In this document: positions 10,001 to 19,179 of the stretch, piece after piece | Layout of the letters: every line of letters begins with the position of its first letter | How positions within the stretch are numbered: position 1 is the first letter of the stretch | Source of the DNA: an uncultured Bacteroidales bacterium | GTDB lineage: Bacteria; Bacteroidota; Bacteroidia; Bacteroidales; FEN-979 | Reading direction: 5' to 3' | Length of the DNA stretch: 64,000 bases | NCBI GenBank assembly: GCA_903875045.1 | Contig: CAIQUS010000015.1 | Location: forward strand, 1 to 64,000 | Made by a program: the position numbers and the translations under genes | Notes under the pieces: generated by a model | Database searches by the model: none | What the model saw: the letters and a program-made list of their open reading frames with translations, nothing else | Told to the model about the DNA's origin: nothing

Positions 10001-11524
10001 TTTCGGGTTTCTCAGCCCTTTTTTAATGAATACAAAATTCAGGTATGGGACTAAAAACAAGGCAACCAGTATCGAAACCGTCAGTGCGATCGTCACGACC
10101 CATGGAATCGTGTTCATGAATTCGCCGGCTGTTCCGGGTACCATAAATCCAAGCGGGATGTATGCGGCCAGAATGGCAAGCGTGGCGACCACGATGGGCG
10201 CAACGAGTTCCTTCGCGCTCTTTATCGCTGCATGCCAGGGTGAAAATCCCTGATCGATTTTCGTTACATGATTATCGATAACAACAATGGAGTTGTCAAC
10301 GATCATTCCGAGCACAAGGATCAGCGAGGCAAGTGAGACCGTATGCAACTCTATCCCTGTAAAGTATAGTATCGCCAGTGTGATCATCACCGAAATGGGA
10401 ACTGTAATGCCTGCTACGGAAGCTACACGCATGGGAAGCAGGATCAGTGTCACCATAATCACCGCCATGATGGCGATCAGGAATTCACGAAGAAAATTAT
10501 TCACCGAATCGCCAACGTACTTTGGAAGTTCAGATATTTTGGCTGTTTCAATACCTTCCGGACAATGTTTTTTAAAATTCTCCAGCACTTTGTCCACATC
10601 TTTCCCGTATGCAACGATGTTATTTCCCGGTTGCATCTCCAGTGAAAGCAGGATGGTCTTTTTACCGTTCTGACGGATGAAATTACCGGGTTTGTCATAT
10701 TTTCGTTCGATGGTGGCGATGTTCTTAAGCCTTACTACGTTGCCGTTTGGATCGGAGTAAACGATCTGCTCGGCCAGGTCTTTTTCCGATTCAAAATTGG
10801 GTGGAAAATGTACGGGCATCACAGTGGTGCCGTCATCGAGTTTGCCGGCATAGCTCACCATCCCGTTGGCCTGGTATGAGCCCAGCAGCGAAAGCGATTT
10901 AATATTGTATTCGTTCAGCAGTTCCGGCCTTACATTGACAAATATCTTTTCTTTCTGAAGACCAAAGTGCTTGATCTTGGAAGTAGCGGGGATTTTGCGG
11001 CAATCTGATTCGAGCTTTTTCAGCTGTTCTTCAAGTTCTTTATAGCTTTTTGTGTCGGACGACAAGGTGATGAGCAAAGCTGATGTATCACCAAAATCTG
11101 AGTTCGCGATCAATGCGATAACGCCCGTGGGCAAGGTCATTTTCAGTTCAGTGAGCCCATGCTTTAATTTGGACCAGAACTGGTCGGCATTTTTTACTTC
11201 ATCGTTCAGTTCAACGAAAATATACATGATACCTTCCCTTGAATAGGAATAGGTTTTGGCCTTTTTTACTTCCTGGTAACCGAAGAGATAATTCTCGACA
11301 ACCGTGGTAAGCTGTTTTTCAACTTCTGAGGAGGTGGCACCAGGAAAAACTCCGACGATAACTCCCTGGCGGATGGTAAAAGCAGGAAATTCGTTTCGTG
11401 GCATTTTCAGCAGGGCGACAATCCCAACAATGATGATGGCCGCCGCAATGATCACAACAATGTTGTTGTTGCGCATTGCCTTTTCGATAAGGTTTGGTTT
11501 TCTCCGTTCCATCTTAAAAAGCAA
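7079..11524 (-). CDS. RND efflux permease fused in frame to TolC-like outer-membrane factor
   Basis: RND transmembrane and porter domains to ~residue 1037, then signal-like MLLAGFLLTVPSLFGTGQAQ and a TolC-family domain; no stop between. Confidence 0.88.
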   Translation of the reverse strand: MLFKMERRKPNLIEKAMRNNNIVVIIAAAIIIVGIVALLKMPRNEFPAFTIRQGVIVGVFPGATSSEVEKQLTTVVENYLFGYQEVKKAKTYSYSREGIMYIFVELNDEVKNADQFWSKLKHGLTELKMTLPTGVIALIANSDFGDTSALLITLSSDTKSYKELEEQLKKLESDCRKIPATSKIKHFGLQKEKIFVNVRPELLNEYNIKSLSLLGSYQANGMVSYAGKLDDGTTVMPVHFPPNFESEKDLAEQIVYSDPNGNVVRLKNIATIERKYDKPGNFIRQNGKKTILLSLEMQPGNNIVAYGKDVDKVLENFKKHCPEGIETAKISELPKYVGDSVNNFLREFLIAIMAVIMVTLILLPMRVASVAGITVPISVMITLAILYFTGIELHTVSLASLILVLGMIVDNSIVVIDNHVTKIDQGFSPWHAAIKSAKELVAPIVVATLAILAAYIPLGFMVPGTAGEFMNTIPWVVTIALTVSILVALFLVPYLNFVFIKKGLRNPKKLNKKTFLDVLQGWFDKSIDKAFEHPRMVIAIGIGSVVGSVLLFQLTDQQLFPEMERNQFAVEVYLPTGSSLKSTRKVVDSLESVLLKDKRVTNVTSFIGTSSPRFHTVYAPQMPASNFGQLLVNTKSDKATREIVNEYSPQYSDNFINAHVKWKILAMQLNKASIEVRISSDSVKDIRSTQKKVMEILSKTQGLAWVRTDWDQPQQNINVNLDRDKANRMGYYKSLVATSVMIGLDGVPLTTIWEDDYPVEVVLKQEQSSTENLKTIADQYITSPMSFSAIPLRSMADFTPSWSEGTIVRRNGVPTLTVMIDNTPKAVAAEILGNIKPQIEKLKLPEGTSVSWGGDFEAMQEVFIPMGIALGVSIILIFFILLIQFRKAKLALLIMSGMLLTLPGAVIGLLIMRFPFSTTAFIGITSLCGMVVRNGIILIDYARELKETQGMSTKEAAIAAGKRRMRPIFLTSAAAGVGVIPMIISRSPLWGPMGTVICFGLLFSMVLTLYILPVLYSVSYSDKGKRAKFWNLPRNIKMLLAGFLLTVPSLFGTGQAQTVSLDSCKQLALHNNRKIKEAELQVRASGQQRKEVFTNFFPKVSVAAFALRSADYLIKAQTPSMNLPVWDGKNPGQLMNPTQFAYVPSMSLGLLDYMNTAAVTVTMPVYAGGRIRRGYKLARLGEDVNVYQKAMTRDEVLARTEELFWNLQSLCEKEKTIQSYQLLLDSLYRDVNNYTNAGLAQRNDVLKVQLKQNELRTNLLKLKNGINLTRRALCQHVGLIYDSSLVFNALPDNQVVPVMFLDPEQLVKNRSEYQLLNKAVEVRQVQKKMAAGEYLPQLSVVGTGFTYDVMDKTSNNALGMVSLSIPISDWWAGSHKIKKQEIEVEQARNSLQENTEMLVLQIRQAANEVGETSFQVSVSQVSVEQANENLRISQDNYKAGMIGISDLLEAQAVVQQTKDNLIDARCQFRSKLAKYKLMTGS

Positions 11525-12545
11525 TTAAACTGTTGTCCATCAACTTTTCTTTTCCCTCATTCACGATCAACTGCCCTGCTTCCAGGCCCGACACCACCTC
11601 CAGGCCTGAATCATGGTATTGTCCGGTTTTTATAACCTGTTTTCTTGCGCGTTTCCCGGCAGGATCGACCACAAACACAAAGGTGTTGTTGTTATCGTCC
11701 CTGGATACACTCTGATTTGGGACCATCACCAGTTCCTTTTCCATGGCTGTTTCCATTTTTACATCGCAAACCATACCCGGTTTTAATGATAAGTCAGGGT
11801 TTGGTACAAGGATCTTTGCTTCGTATGTACGGGAAATCCTGTCTGCGACCGGACTGATATTGGCCACCTCCCCTTTGAATTCCTTATCGTTCAGGGCAGA
11901 AACAGTGAAAATTGCTTTCATTCCTTTGACGATCCTGGCTACTTCATTTTCGGGAACGGAGATTTTTACATACACCTGCCTGATATCGACCAGTTCCAGG
12001 GGAGCCGCAGCAATGGAAATCGATGACATTCCCGGCTCAATGTTCCGTTTCCCTACCATTCCGTTAACGGGAGCATGCAGTTTGCATTTCGCGAGGTTGT
12101 TTTTTGCAAGGTTAAGAGAGGACTGAGCCTGTTCAAGTTTAGACTCCATTTCCACCCATTTGATCTCAGGCAAACTTCCCTTTTCATATACCGATTTCAG
12201 CCTGTCGTATGCATCCTTGGCTTGCTGGTATTGTGAAAGGGTGATTTCATACATGCTTAACGCATCGGTTTGATCAAGTCTGGCAAGCAACTGTCCTTTT
12301 TGTACGATGTCACCGGCATCCACCAGCACTTCCTGTACAGTTCCGGTTGTTTGAAAATTCAGGGGTATGTTCTGATAAGCTTCAATGGTTCCGCTATAAC
12401 GCAAAGCCGCAACCAGCTTTTCTTTTTTAACCATAACGGTGGTTACTGTGACGGGCTTCATGCCGGGAAGGTTTTCCTGGTTTTCTCTGGAATTGCATGC
12501 GATAAGCATACAAAATGCCATCACTGAAATGATCATTCTTTTCAT
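11514..12545 (-). CDS. RND periplasmic adaptor (membrane fusion protein, HlyD/AcrA family)
   Basis: Lipoprotein-like signal; GTVQEVLVDAGDIVQKGQLLARLDQTDA; coiled-coil and barrel regions; overlaps RND gene start. Confidence 0.9.
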   Translation of the reverse strand: MKRMIISVMAFCMLIACNSRENQENLPGMKPVTVTTVMVKKEKLVAALRYSGTIEAYQNIPLNFQTTGTVQEVLVDAGDIVQKGQLLARLDQTDALSMYEITLSQYQQAKDAYDRLKSVYEKGSLPEIKWVEMESKLEQAQSSLNLAKNNLAKCKLHAPVNGMVGKRNIEPGMSSISIAAAPLELVDIRQVYVKISVPENEVARIVKGMKAIFTVSALNDKEFKGEVANISPVADRISRTYEAKILVPNPDLSLKPGMVCDVKMETAMEKELVMVPNQSVSRDDNNNTFVFVVDPAGKRARKQVIKTGQYHDSGLEVVSGLEAGQLIVNEGKEKLMDNSLIAF

Positions 12546-12582
12546 ATTTCTGTGTTTAACGTGTAATTAATTTTTGCTTTAA

Positions 12583-12598
12583 TACTGAACGTTTGGTA
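12583..12598. promoter_or_regulatory. Candidate TetR operator upstream of efflux operon
   Basis: TACTGAACGTTTGGTA, near-identical to the site at 13235-13250. Confidence 0.55.
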
Positions 12599-12639
12599 TG
12601 TTTGGTACAAAACGAATAAAATGTTCCAGAACATAAAAC

Positions 12640-13227
12640 CTATTTCTTAAGAAGGTTATACAATTGGGTAAGCTGATCTCTTAAAGACTTCATTGAAGAT
12701 TCAACAGAGTTATTTCTCATAAAATCACCTGCAAGGCCAATACTTAATGACAGATATTGCGTGGCAACAACAGAAATGTCGATGTCATCCCTGATTTCAC
12801 CCCGCTTTATGGCGTTACTGATGATCACTTTTGCTTTCTCTACGTCATTATCGATAATACTCGATTTCTTCACTGCAAATCCTTCATAGTGTCGGAAACT
12901 ATCTGCAATCAAAGCTAAAAAGTTAACCGGTGTGAATTCTACATTACTGGTGATGGTCTGCTGTAGTAATTTATGAATGTGTTTTATGCACAATTCCGTA
13001 TATTCTTTCAGGCTGATGTTCTCATCCTCCAGAGAAAGGCTGGTTAACGGAAAATGTGTGTCAATCACGGCACGAAAAAGTTCTTCCTTATTTTTAAAGT
13101 GATGATAAAGTGCCCCTTTTGTAAAACCAACGGCATTGCTGATATCGCTGATCGAGACGGCTTCATAGCTTTGGGTCAGGAAAAGCCTGTAAGCTTCGTC
13201 AATAATATACTCTCTGGTGTCTTTCAT
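12640..13227 (-). CDS. TetR/AcrR-family transcriptional regulator
   Basis: AVSISDISNAVGFTKGALYHHFKNKEELFRAV. Confidence 0.93.
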   Translation of the reverse strand: MKDTREYIIDEAYRLFLTQSYEAVSISDISNAVGFTKGALYHHFKNKEELFRAVIDTHFPLTSLSLEDENISLKEYTELCIKHIHKLLQQTITSNVEFTPVNFLALIADSFRHYEGFAVKKSSIIDNDVEKAKVIISNAIKRGEIRDDIDISVVATQYLSLSIGLAGDFMRNNSVESSMKSLRDQLTQLYNLLKK

Positions 13228-13234
13228 AATTAAA

Positions 13235-13250
13235 TACTGAACGATCGGTA
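13235..13250. promoter_or_regulatory. Candidate TetR operator upstream of tetR-like gene
   Basis: TACTGAACGATCGGTA imperfect palindrome 8 bp from the start codon. Confidence 0.55.
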
Positions 13251-13301
13251 TGCAAAAGTAGTACTTTATTTTGGATAGCAGAAAATTCTTTATTTTTTTT
13301 C

Positions 13302-13331
13302 TTGCTTTTTGATTTTTTTGTATTACCTTTG
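13302..13331 (+). promoter_or_regulatory. Candidate Bacteroidota promoter for the PadR operon
   Basis: TTG, 19 nt, TACCTTTG. Confidence 0.5.
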
Positions 13332-13353
13332 TACTATACTATTTGTATAATAC
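13331..13353. promoter_or_regulatory. Candidate PadR operator palindrome
   Basis: GTACTATAC-TATTT-GTATAATAC, 8/9 arm match, directly after the -7 element. Confidence 0.5.
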
Positions 13354-13367
13354 ATAACGATTAAATC

Positions 13368-13745
13368 ATGAATAACGAAATACTATTGACAGAATTATTA
13401 TCTGCCTGGGAAGAAACCTATAAAAAAGGTCAGCTTACCTTGTGGATATTCCTGGCCTTAAAGGAAGATGATAAATATGTTGATGACATCAAAGCCTTTG
13501 TTGAGGAGCAGTCAAAACAAACCATGAGTTGCGAGGAGCAAAGTTTGTATCGGACACTGCGAAAATTCCAACATCTTGGTGTCGTCGACTTTAAATCAGG
13601 AAAAGGGAATAAGGGGCCTGAGCGCAAATACTATTTTTTAACATCTTTAGGTCAAACCCTGCTTACTCAGTTTATCAACAGAAATATCAGTTTATTTTTC
13701 AATGAAAAAATTAAAAATCTTTTAAATCCGGAGGAACAATTATGA
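13368..13745 (+). CDS. PadR-family transcriptional regulator
   Basis: Winged-helix MSCEEQSLYRTLRKFQHLGVVDFKSGKGNKGPERKYYFLTSLG. Confidence 0.8.
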   Translation: MNNEILLTELLSAWEETYKKGQLTLWIFLALKEDDKYVDDIKAFVEEQSKQTMSCEEQSLYRTLRKFQHLGVVDFKSGKGNKGPERKYYFLTSLGQTLLTQFINRNISLFFNEKIKNLLNPEEQL

Positions 13746-14161
13746 AATCATTTACATCAAATCAACTTAAGTTTGCTGGAGTACTTGTCATACTTACAAT
13801 CACCTTTCGCTTTGGGCTCAGCACCTTGTTACAAGGTATGGAGTTTACGCTGGCCTGGATGATCGCCGCCTTTTACGGAATTTTAGTATTTGTTGCAGGA
13901 TGGTATTTCGGGAAAAAGGATTATGATTCACTGCCACTATACGACATCGGCTTCAAGTTTCACCTGGTAACCTATATTATTTGTAATTTAATTGCAGAAC
14001 TCTGGTTCCTGCTGGGTTTTCAGTCACAGTACGAACCTGTGGAAACCGTTCATTTAACGGCATTATTCTGGGGCCTCGGGTTGATTCTCCATTTCATATT
14101 ATTTATGCGCTCTCGTAAAAATTCTATAAAAGGCATAGAGAAAACTGATATTTTTGACTGA
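13742..14161 (+). CDS. Membrane protein of unknown function
   Basis: 4 nt overlap with PadR gene; several hydrophobic segments. Confidence 0.75.
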   Translation: MKSFTSNQLKFAGVLVILTITFRFGLSTLLQGMEFTLAWMIAAFYGILVFVAGWYFGKKDYDSLPLYDIGFKFHLVTYIICNLIAELWFLLGFQSQYEPVETVHLTALFWGLGLILHFILFMRSRKNSIKGIEKTDIFD

Positions 14162-14211
14162 TTAAAGGTTTCTCCTGATCTCCTAAGTTATTTTTTACAA
14201 CATTATCAAAA

Positions 14212-14874
14212 TTATGGATTTTTACTTCCCAGCCCAACCAATCGTCCGATAATCACAGCAATATAAAAAGTTCCGAATATCGTTTCGAAAATCGCAAGAA
14301 GTCTGGGCACTTTCATTAAGGGCTGGATATCTCCATATCCTGTCGTTGTTAAGGTGATAAAACTGTAGTAAATCAGGTCGAATTTAATTTCTACGACCGT
14401 ATTTGCCGGGTGGGAAAAAGCCAAAGGATGAAGTTGTGCATAAAAACAGTAAAAATAGCCAAACGACAGCCCAAACAACAGGTAAATGCTTATCGCATTT
14501 CCAATCTCGGTCAGAGATAAAGGTTGCACTTTCAGCAGATAGTAAAACAAAATCAGTCCGAAAATACCAAAAACAAAACTATTCCTGAGATATTTGACAC
14601 CAATGAAAAAATCATTGTTGTACTTCCATGAAACTGCTTCAATGATCAGGCATAAACCAACCATTCCCAGCACAAACCAGATTACCTCCCGATGTGAAAA
14701 CATGATTGTTAAAGCCCCGGCCATGGTTCCAATGACTAGCAAAGAGGAGATCAGCCTGCCAAAAATACTATCATCCAAAAAAGGATTGATAAAAATAATG
14801 ATAACCAATGAGAACAGAAAGGCTGAACTTCGCAGGAACTCAGGGTAAAAAAGTGTGGGTGCAAATTTTCGCAT
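14212..14874 (-). CDS. Potassium-channel-family membrane protein
   Basis: Selectivity filter TTTGYGDIQP between hydrophobic helices. Confidence 0.85.
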   Translation of the reverse strand: MRKFAPTLFYPEFLRSSAFLFSLVIIIFINPFLDDSIFGRLISSLLVIGTMAGALTIMFSHREVIWFVLGMVGLCLIIEAVSWKYNNDFFIGVKYLRNSFVFGIFGLILFYYLLKVQPLSLTEIGNAISIYLLFGLSFGYFYCFYAQLHPLAFSHPANTVVEIKFDLIYYSFITLTTTGYGDIQPLMKVPRLLAIFETIFGTFYIAVIIGRLVGLGSKNP

Positions 14875-14963
14875 TGAGATTAAATTCTTGGAAAAACTTG
14901 TCTAAATTATAAAATTTCCCATAAATTGCGGAGCGAAAATAATGATTATTGTGAAATGTCAGG

Positions 14964-15008
14964 TTACGGGTGACGGGTGAAAGGTGACACGTGACGGGTG
15001 ACAGGTGA
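14964..15008. repeat. 7 bp tandem array (TGACGGG-like), ~6.4 units
   Basis: ttacggg tgacggg tgaaagg tgacacg tgacggg tgacagg tga. Confidence 0.9.
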
Positions 15009-15023
15009 TTAATAAAAAATGAT

Positions 15024-16454
15024 ATGACTGGAGAACATGTTTTTCAAAGAAGGTTGAATTTGTTTGATTCCACGGCCATTGTGGTGGGGTCGATGATCGG
15101 TTCAGGAATTTTTATCGTCAGTGCCGACATAGCCAGGATGGTGGGTTCACCCGGCTGGCTGATGATGGTATGGATCATCACCGGCTTTATGACAGTTTTT
15201 GCAGCGCTTAGTTACGGTGAACTTGCCGGTATGTTCCCCAAAGCAGGCGGACAGTATGTCTATCTTAAGGAGGCGTATAACCCTTTGACTGGTTTTTTAT
15301 ATGGATGGACACTTTTCATGGTGATTCAAACCGGCACCATTGCCGCAGTGGCAATGGCTTTTGCGAAATTTTCCGGAGTTCTCCTTCCTGGTATTGCAGA
15401 AAACATTGTTTGGATTAAAGCCGGGTTCTTCAAGTTTGGCCCTGTTCAGTTAGTTGCCATCGCTTCCATCGCATTTTTAACATGGATTAACACTTTGGGC
15501 GTCCAGGAAGGGAAAAAGGTTCAGAATGCTTTTACCTCCGGAAAGTTCATCCTGTTGGTTTTGTTTATTATTATTGGTCTTGGGTTCGCCTCCAATATTT
15601 CTGCAATTAACATCAATAACCTGGTTTTCTGGAATCCTGAACGGGAAGGGGCTGGTGGGCAGGATATCCCACTTGCAGGCATGGCGTTGGTAGCTGCCAT
15701 AGGCATGGCCATGGTTGGAAGCCTCTTTTCTTCCGACGCATGGAATAACATCACTTTCACAGCCGGAGAAGTGATCAATCCGAAGAAAAACATCCCGTTA
15801 AGCCTATTCCTCGGTACACTGATTGTGACCATCCTTTACCTGCTTGCAAATATCGTATACATCACTGCACTACCGGTACGCGGGGCGCCGGAAGCAGCAG
15901 ACATTACGGCCAGAGGGATGCAATATGCCCTGAATGACCGACTCGCAACTGCCTCAATTTCCGGAATTTTCGGTAATTATGCCGTATTGATCATGGCCGC
16001 ATTCATTGTCATATCAACCTTTGGGTGTAACAACGGGCTTATCCTTGCCGGGGCCAGGGTTTACTATGCCATGGCAACTGATAAAATATTTTTTAAAAAA
16101 GTAGGCACATTGAATGAAAATGGTGTCCCTGCAACAGGTTTGGTCATCCAGGGAATCTGGGCAGGATTGTTATGCCTCTCAGGAACTTATGGGCAATTAC
16201 TTGATTATGTAGTATTTGCAGTGCTTATTTTTTATGTGCTCACTATTTTTGGATTGTTTCGTCTGAGAAAAAAACGACCTGACATCGAACGCCCCTACAA
16301 AGCATTTGGATATCCGGTCATTCCACTGGTTTATATCATCTTAGCATTAATCGTATTAATTATTCTTTTTATTTATAAACCTGAATATACCTGGCCGGGA
16401 TTGATTATCGTTATTCTTGGGATTCCTGTGTATTTCTTATGGAATAAAAAATAA
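15024..16454 (+). CDS. APC-family amino acid permease
   Basis: GSMIGSGIFIVSADIARMVGSPGWLMMVW; ~12 TM helices. Confidence 0.92.
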   Translation: MTGEHVFQRRLNLFDSTAIVVGSMIGSGIFIVSADIARMVGSPGWLMMVWIITGFMTVFAALSYGELAGMFPKAGGQYVYLKEAYNPLTGFLYGWTLFMVIQTGTIAAVAMAFAKFSGVLLPGIAENIVWIKAGFFKFGPVQLVAIASIAFLTWINTLGVQEGKKVQNAFTSGKFILLVLFIIIGLGFASNISAININNLVFWNPEREGAGGQDIPLAGMALVAAIGMAMVGSLFSSDAWNNITFTAGEVINPKKNIPLSLFLGTLIVTILYLLANIVYITALPVRGAPEAADITARGMQYALNDRLATASISGIFGNYAVLIMAAFIVISTFGCNNGLILAGARVYYAMATDKIFFKKVGTLNENGVPATGLVIQGIWAGLLCLSGTYGQLLDYVVFAVLIFYVLTIFGLFRLRKKRPDIERPYKAFGYPVIPLVYIILALIVLIILFIYKPEYTWPGLIIVILGIPVYFLWNKK

Positions 16455-16491
16455 ACCACACCTTCAAAAGGGTATTTCTCAAAATCATAAA

Positions 16492-17322
16492 ATGGTGAAG
16501 AACTCAATAATTTGGTTCGTCGGGGGGATATTGTTGTTTGCCGGATCTGTTCGTCCACAGGTTGTGACTGCTCAATGTCCAACGTCGAATTCGGTTTTTG
16601 GCGATGGAGAAAAGATTCGCTATACCGTTTCCTATAATTGGGGACCGGTTTGGGTTGATGCCGGAATGGTTACCTTTTCGGTTACCAATGAACTCTTCAG
16701 AGGCAAAACATCCTGGCACCTGAAAGGCACAGGAAAATCTTTTGCTTCGTATGACCTTCTTTTCAAAGTGAGGGATTATTTCGATTCGTGGGTTGACCCG
16801 GAATCATTCAGGTCGTTGGATTTCAGACGAAATGTGTATGAAGGAGGGTATACCTTATTAAATACTTTAACTTTTGACTACAACGGGAAAAAGGTCATCG
16901 CCAATACCAAAAGCAACAATAACCCTCAGCGCACTGATACGTTGCCAATGCGTCCATGTGCATTTGATATGCTTTCGGCAGTGTATTATACCAGAACAAT
17001 TGACTTTTCAGATTTACGCCCCAATACAAAAACGCTTGTAACGGTGCTGATCGATGATGCCTACTACGATATCTATGTGAGGCCGATGGGAAAAGAAATT
17101 GTGGAATCAACTGATGGCAAACGTTACAGGTGTATCAAATTTGCGGCGAAGATGGTGCAGGGAACCATTTTTAAGGGTGAAGAGGATGTGCTGGTCTGGG
17201 TTACCGATGATGCCAACAAAATTCCGATTTACATCGAAGCAAAAATTATTGTCGGAACGGTAAAAGCCTACCTGAAAGATGCAAAGGGGCTGAGAAATCC
17301 AATGTCGTCGGTAGTTCCCTAA
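16492..17322 (+). CDS. DUF3108-like exported protein
   Basis: Signal peptide; GEKIRYTVSYNWGPVWVDAGMVTFSV; start refined to ATG 16492. Confidence 0.8.
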   Translation: MVKNSIIWFVGGILLFAGSVRPQVVTAQCPTSNSVFGDGEKIRYTVSYNWGPVWVDAGMVTFSVTNELFRGKTSWHLKGTGKSFASYDLLFKVRDYFDSWVDPESFRSLDFRRNVYEGGYTLLNTLTFDYNGKKVIANTKSNNNPQRTDTLPMRPCAFDMLSAVYYTRTIDFSDLRPNTKTLVTVLIDDAYYDIYVRPMGKEIVESTDGKRYRCIKFAAKMVQGTIFKGEEDVLVWVTDDANKIPIYIEAKIIVGTVKAYLKDAKGLRNPMSSVVP

Positions 17323-17378
17323 GCGGAGTTTAATATTACATAATTACTGGCATGTTTGCCATGATTTAATTTTTACAC

Positions 17379-18218
17379 ATGAAACTGATTGCTGATAGCG
17401 GCTCAACTAAAACAACCTGGATATTGCTTGAGGGCAATATGGTAAAAAACACGCTGACAACCTGCGGATTAAATCCCTATTTTCATAATTCTGAAAGTGT
17501 TGAAGCCACTCTCAGGGCCGATCTGGTACCATTTCTGGTTGAAAGCCATATTCAGGAGATCCATTTCTATGGGGCCGGATGCTCTACACGGTATAACAAC
17601 CAACTGATCAGTGATGCCATCCGGGTTTTCTTCCGAAACTCGAAAATATTTATTTACCACGACATCCTTGGTGCTGCCAGGGCACTTTTCGGCGATGGCA
17701 TAGGGATTGCCTGTATTTTAGGTACTGGTTGCAACTCGTGTTATTTTGATGGGAAAAACACCTTTTCAAAGATTGATTCGTTGGGATACCTTTTTGGCGA
17801 TGAAGGGGCGGGCTCCTACCTTGGCAAGTTGTTTCTTGGAGCTTATTTTAAGAAGGAACTTCCGGCAGAACTCCGCGATGCGTTTGATAATCAATATGGA
17901 TACACGCTCGAAGATATCCTCAATTCGTTATACAACAAACCATCTCCCAACAGATTTCTGGCCTCGTTCAGCCATTTTATCAGTCCAAACCGTGAACACC
18001 CTTTTGTGCAGCAACTGCTGTCTCGATCCTTTCAGGATTTTTTCACCACCCACATCCGGAAATATGATGATTTTCGATCGACTCCTATTGGTTTTATCGG
18101 CTCCATCGCATATTGCTACAGCGAAGTCCTGACAAAAGTTGCCCTTCAGGAAGGTGTGAAAATTTTCAAAATTTTATCATCTCCGGCTGAAGGGCTGATT
18201 GAGTATCATCAAGGATAA
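17379..18218 (+). CDS. BadF/BadG/N-acetylglucosamine-kinase-like ATPase
   Basis: LIADSGSTKTTWILL; GIACILGTGCNSCYFDG; GYLFGDEGAGSYLGK. Confidence 0.88.
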   Translation: MKLIADSGSTKTTWILLEGNMVKNTLTTCGLNPYFHNSESVEATLRADLVPFLVESHIQEIHFYGAGCSTRYNNQLISDAIRVFFRNSKIFIYHDILGAARALFGDGIGIACILGTGCNSCYFDGKNTFSKIDSLGYLFGDEGAGSYLGKLFLGAYFKKELPAELRDAFDNQYGYTLEDILNSLYNKPSPNRFLASFSHFISPNREHPFVQQLLSRSFQDFFTTHIRKYDDFRSTPIGFIGSIAYCYSEVLTKVALQEGVKIFKILSSPAEGLIEYHQG

Positions 18219-18240
18219 ATTTCCCTGGATCCAAACCTCC

Positions 18241-19179
18241 TTAAATGAGATTGGGTTCAGAGTAATGATCGATATATGAGATTATCTGATCAAGCTCATC
18301 AGGATGAAACCATTTATATCCGTGATCTTTTTTAAACCAGGTCAGTTGTCGTTTTGCATAGCGCCGACTGTGGGTTTTTATCTTTTCAACCGCATGTTCA
18401 AGGGAAGTCAGACCGGCAAAATAGTCAAACAATTCCTTATAACCAACTGTGTTGAGGGCATTCAAATGACGATACGGAAAAAGTGACAGCGCCTCTTCTG
18501 TCAATCCTGCCGTCAGCATCGCATCCACCCGGTCATTTATCCGTTGATAAAGTATTTCACGGGGAAGTTCTATCCCGATTTTCAAAATTCCGAAATTCCT
18601 CTTTGCAGGCTTATTGGACCGGAGCGCGGAATATGGCATGCCTGTAGCCCGGCAAATTTCGAGTGCACGCATTAACCGGGCCGGATTGAGGAGATCAACC
18701 CGGAGCGCATATTCCGGGTCCAGAAGGGCTAATTCACGCTGCAGCGGCTCAATCCCGGAAGCGGTCAAAGTCTCCTTCAACTGGCGGCGAATTTCCGGAT
18801 CGGGATCAGGCAGTAAATCGATGCCGTGGCACAAGGCATTGATATATAACCCTGAACCTCCCACCAGGACAACAATTGGGTGACGATGAAAAAGGTCCTC
18901 AATCAATTCAAGTGCATCGTGTTCAAACCTTGAAACATTGTAATCCTCCCCTATCGATAAATGATGAATAAAGTGATGTTTGACCAATGACAATTCCCGC
19001 GCGGAGGGTATGGCCGTTCCGATATGCATCTCGCGATAAAACTGCCGGGAGTCAGCAGAGATGATCTCAGTGTTAAAATGACATGCAAGGGAAACAGCAA
19101 GGTTTGTTTTACCGACAGCAGTCGGGCCTGCAACAACTACCAGTAAAGGATCATTAATAGTCATCGGAATCGCGGTCAA
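18241..19179 (-). CDS. miaA: tRNA dimethylallyltransferase
   Basis: VVAGPTAVGKTNLAVSLA; ISADSRQFYREMHIGTA; final RRYAKRQLTWFKKD. Confidence 0.95.
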   Translation of the reverse strand: MTAIPMTINDPLLVVVAGPTAVGKTNLAVSLACHFNTEIISADSRQFYREMHIGTAIPSARELSLVKHHFIHHLSIGEDYNVSRFEHDALELIEDLFHRHPIVVLVGGSGLYINALCHGIDLLPDPDPEIRRQLKETLTASGIEPLQRELALLDPEYALRVDLLNPARLMRALEICRATGMPYSALRSNKPAKRNFGILKIGIELPREILYQRINDRVDAMLTAGLTEEALSLFPYRHLNALNTVGYKELFDYFAGLTSLEHAVEKIKTHSRRYAKRQLTWFKKDHGYKWFHPDELDQIISYIDHYSEPNLI

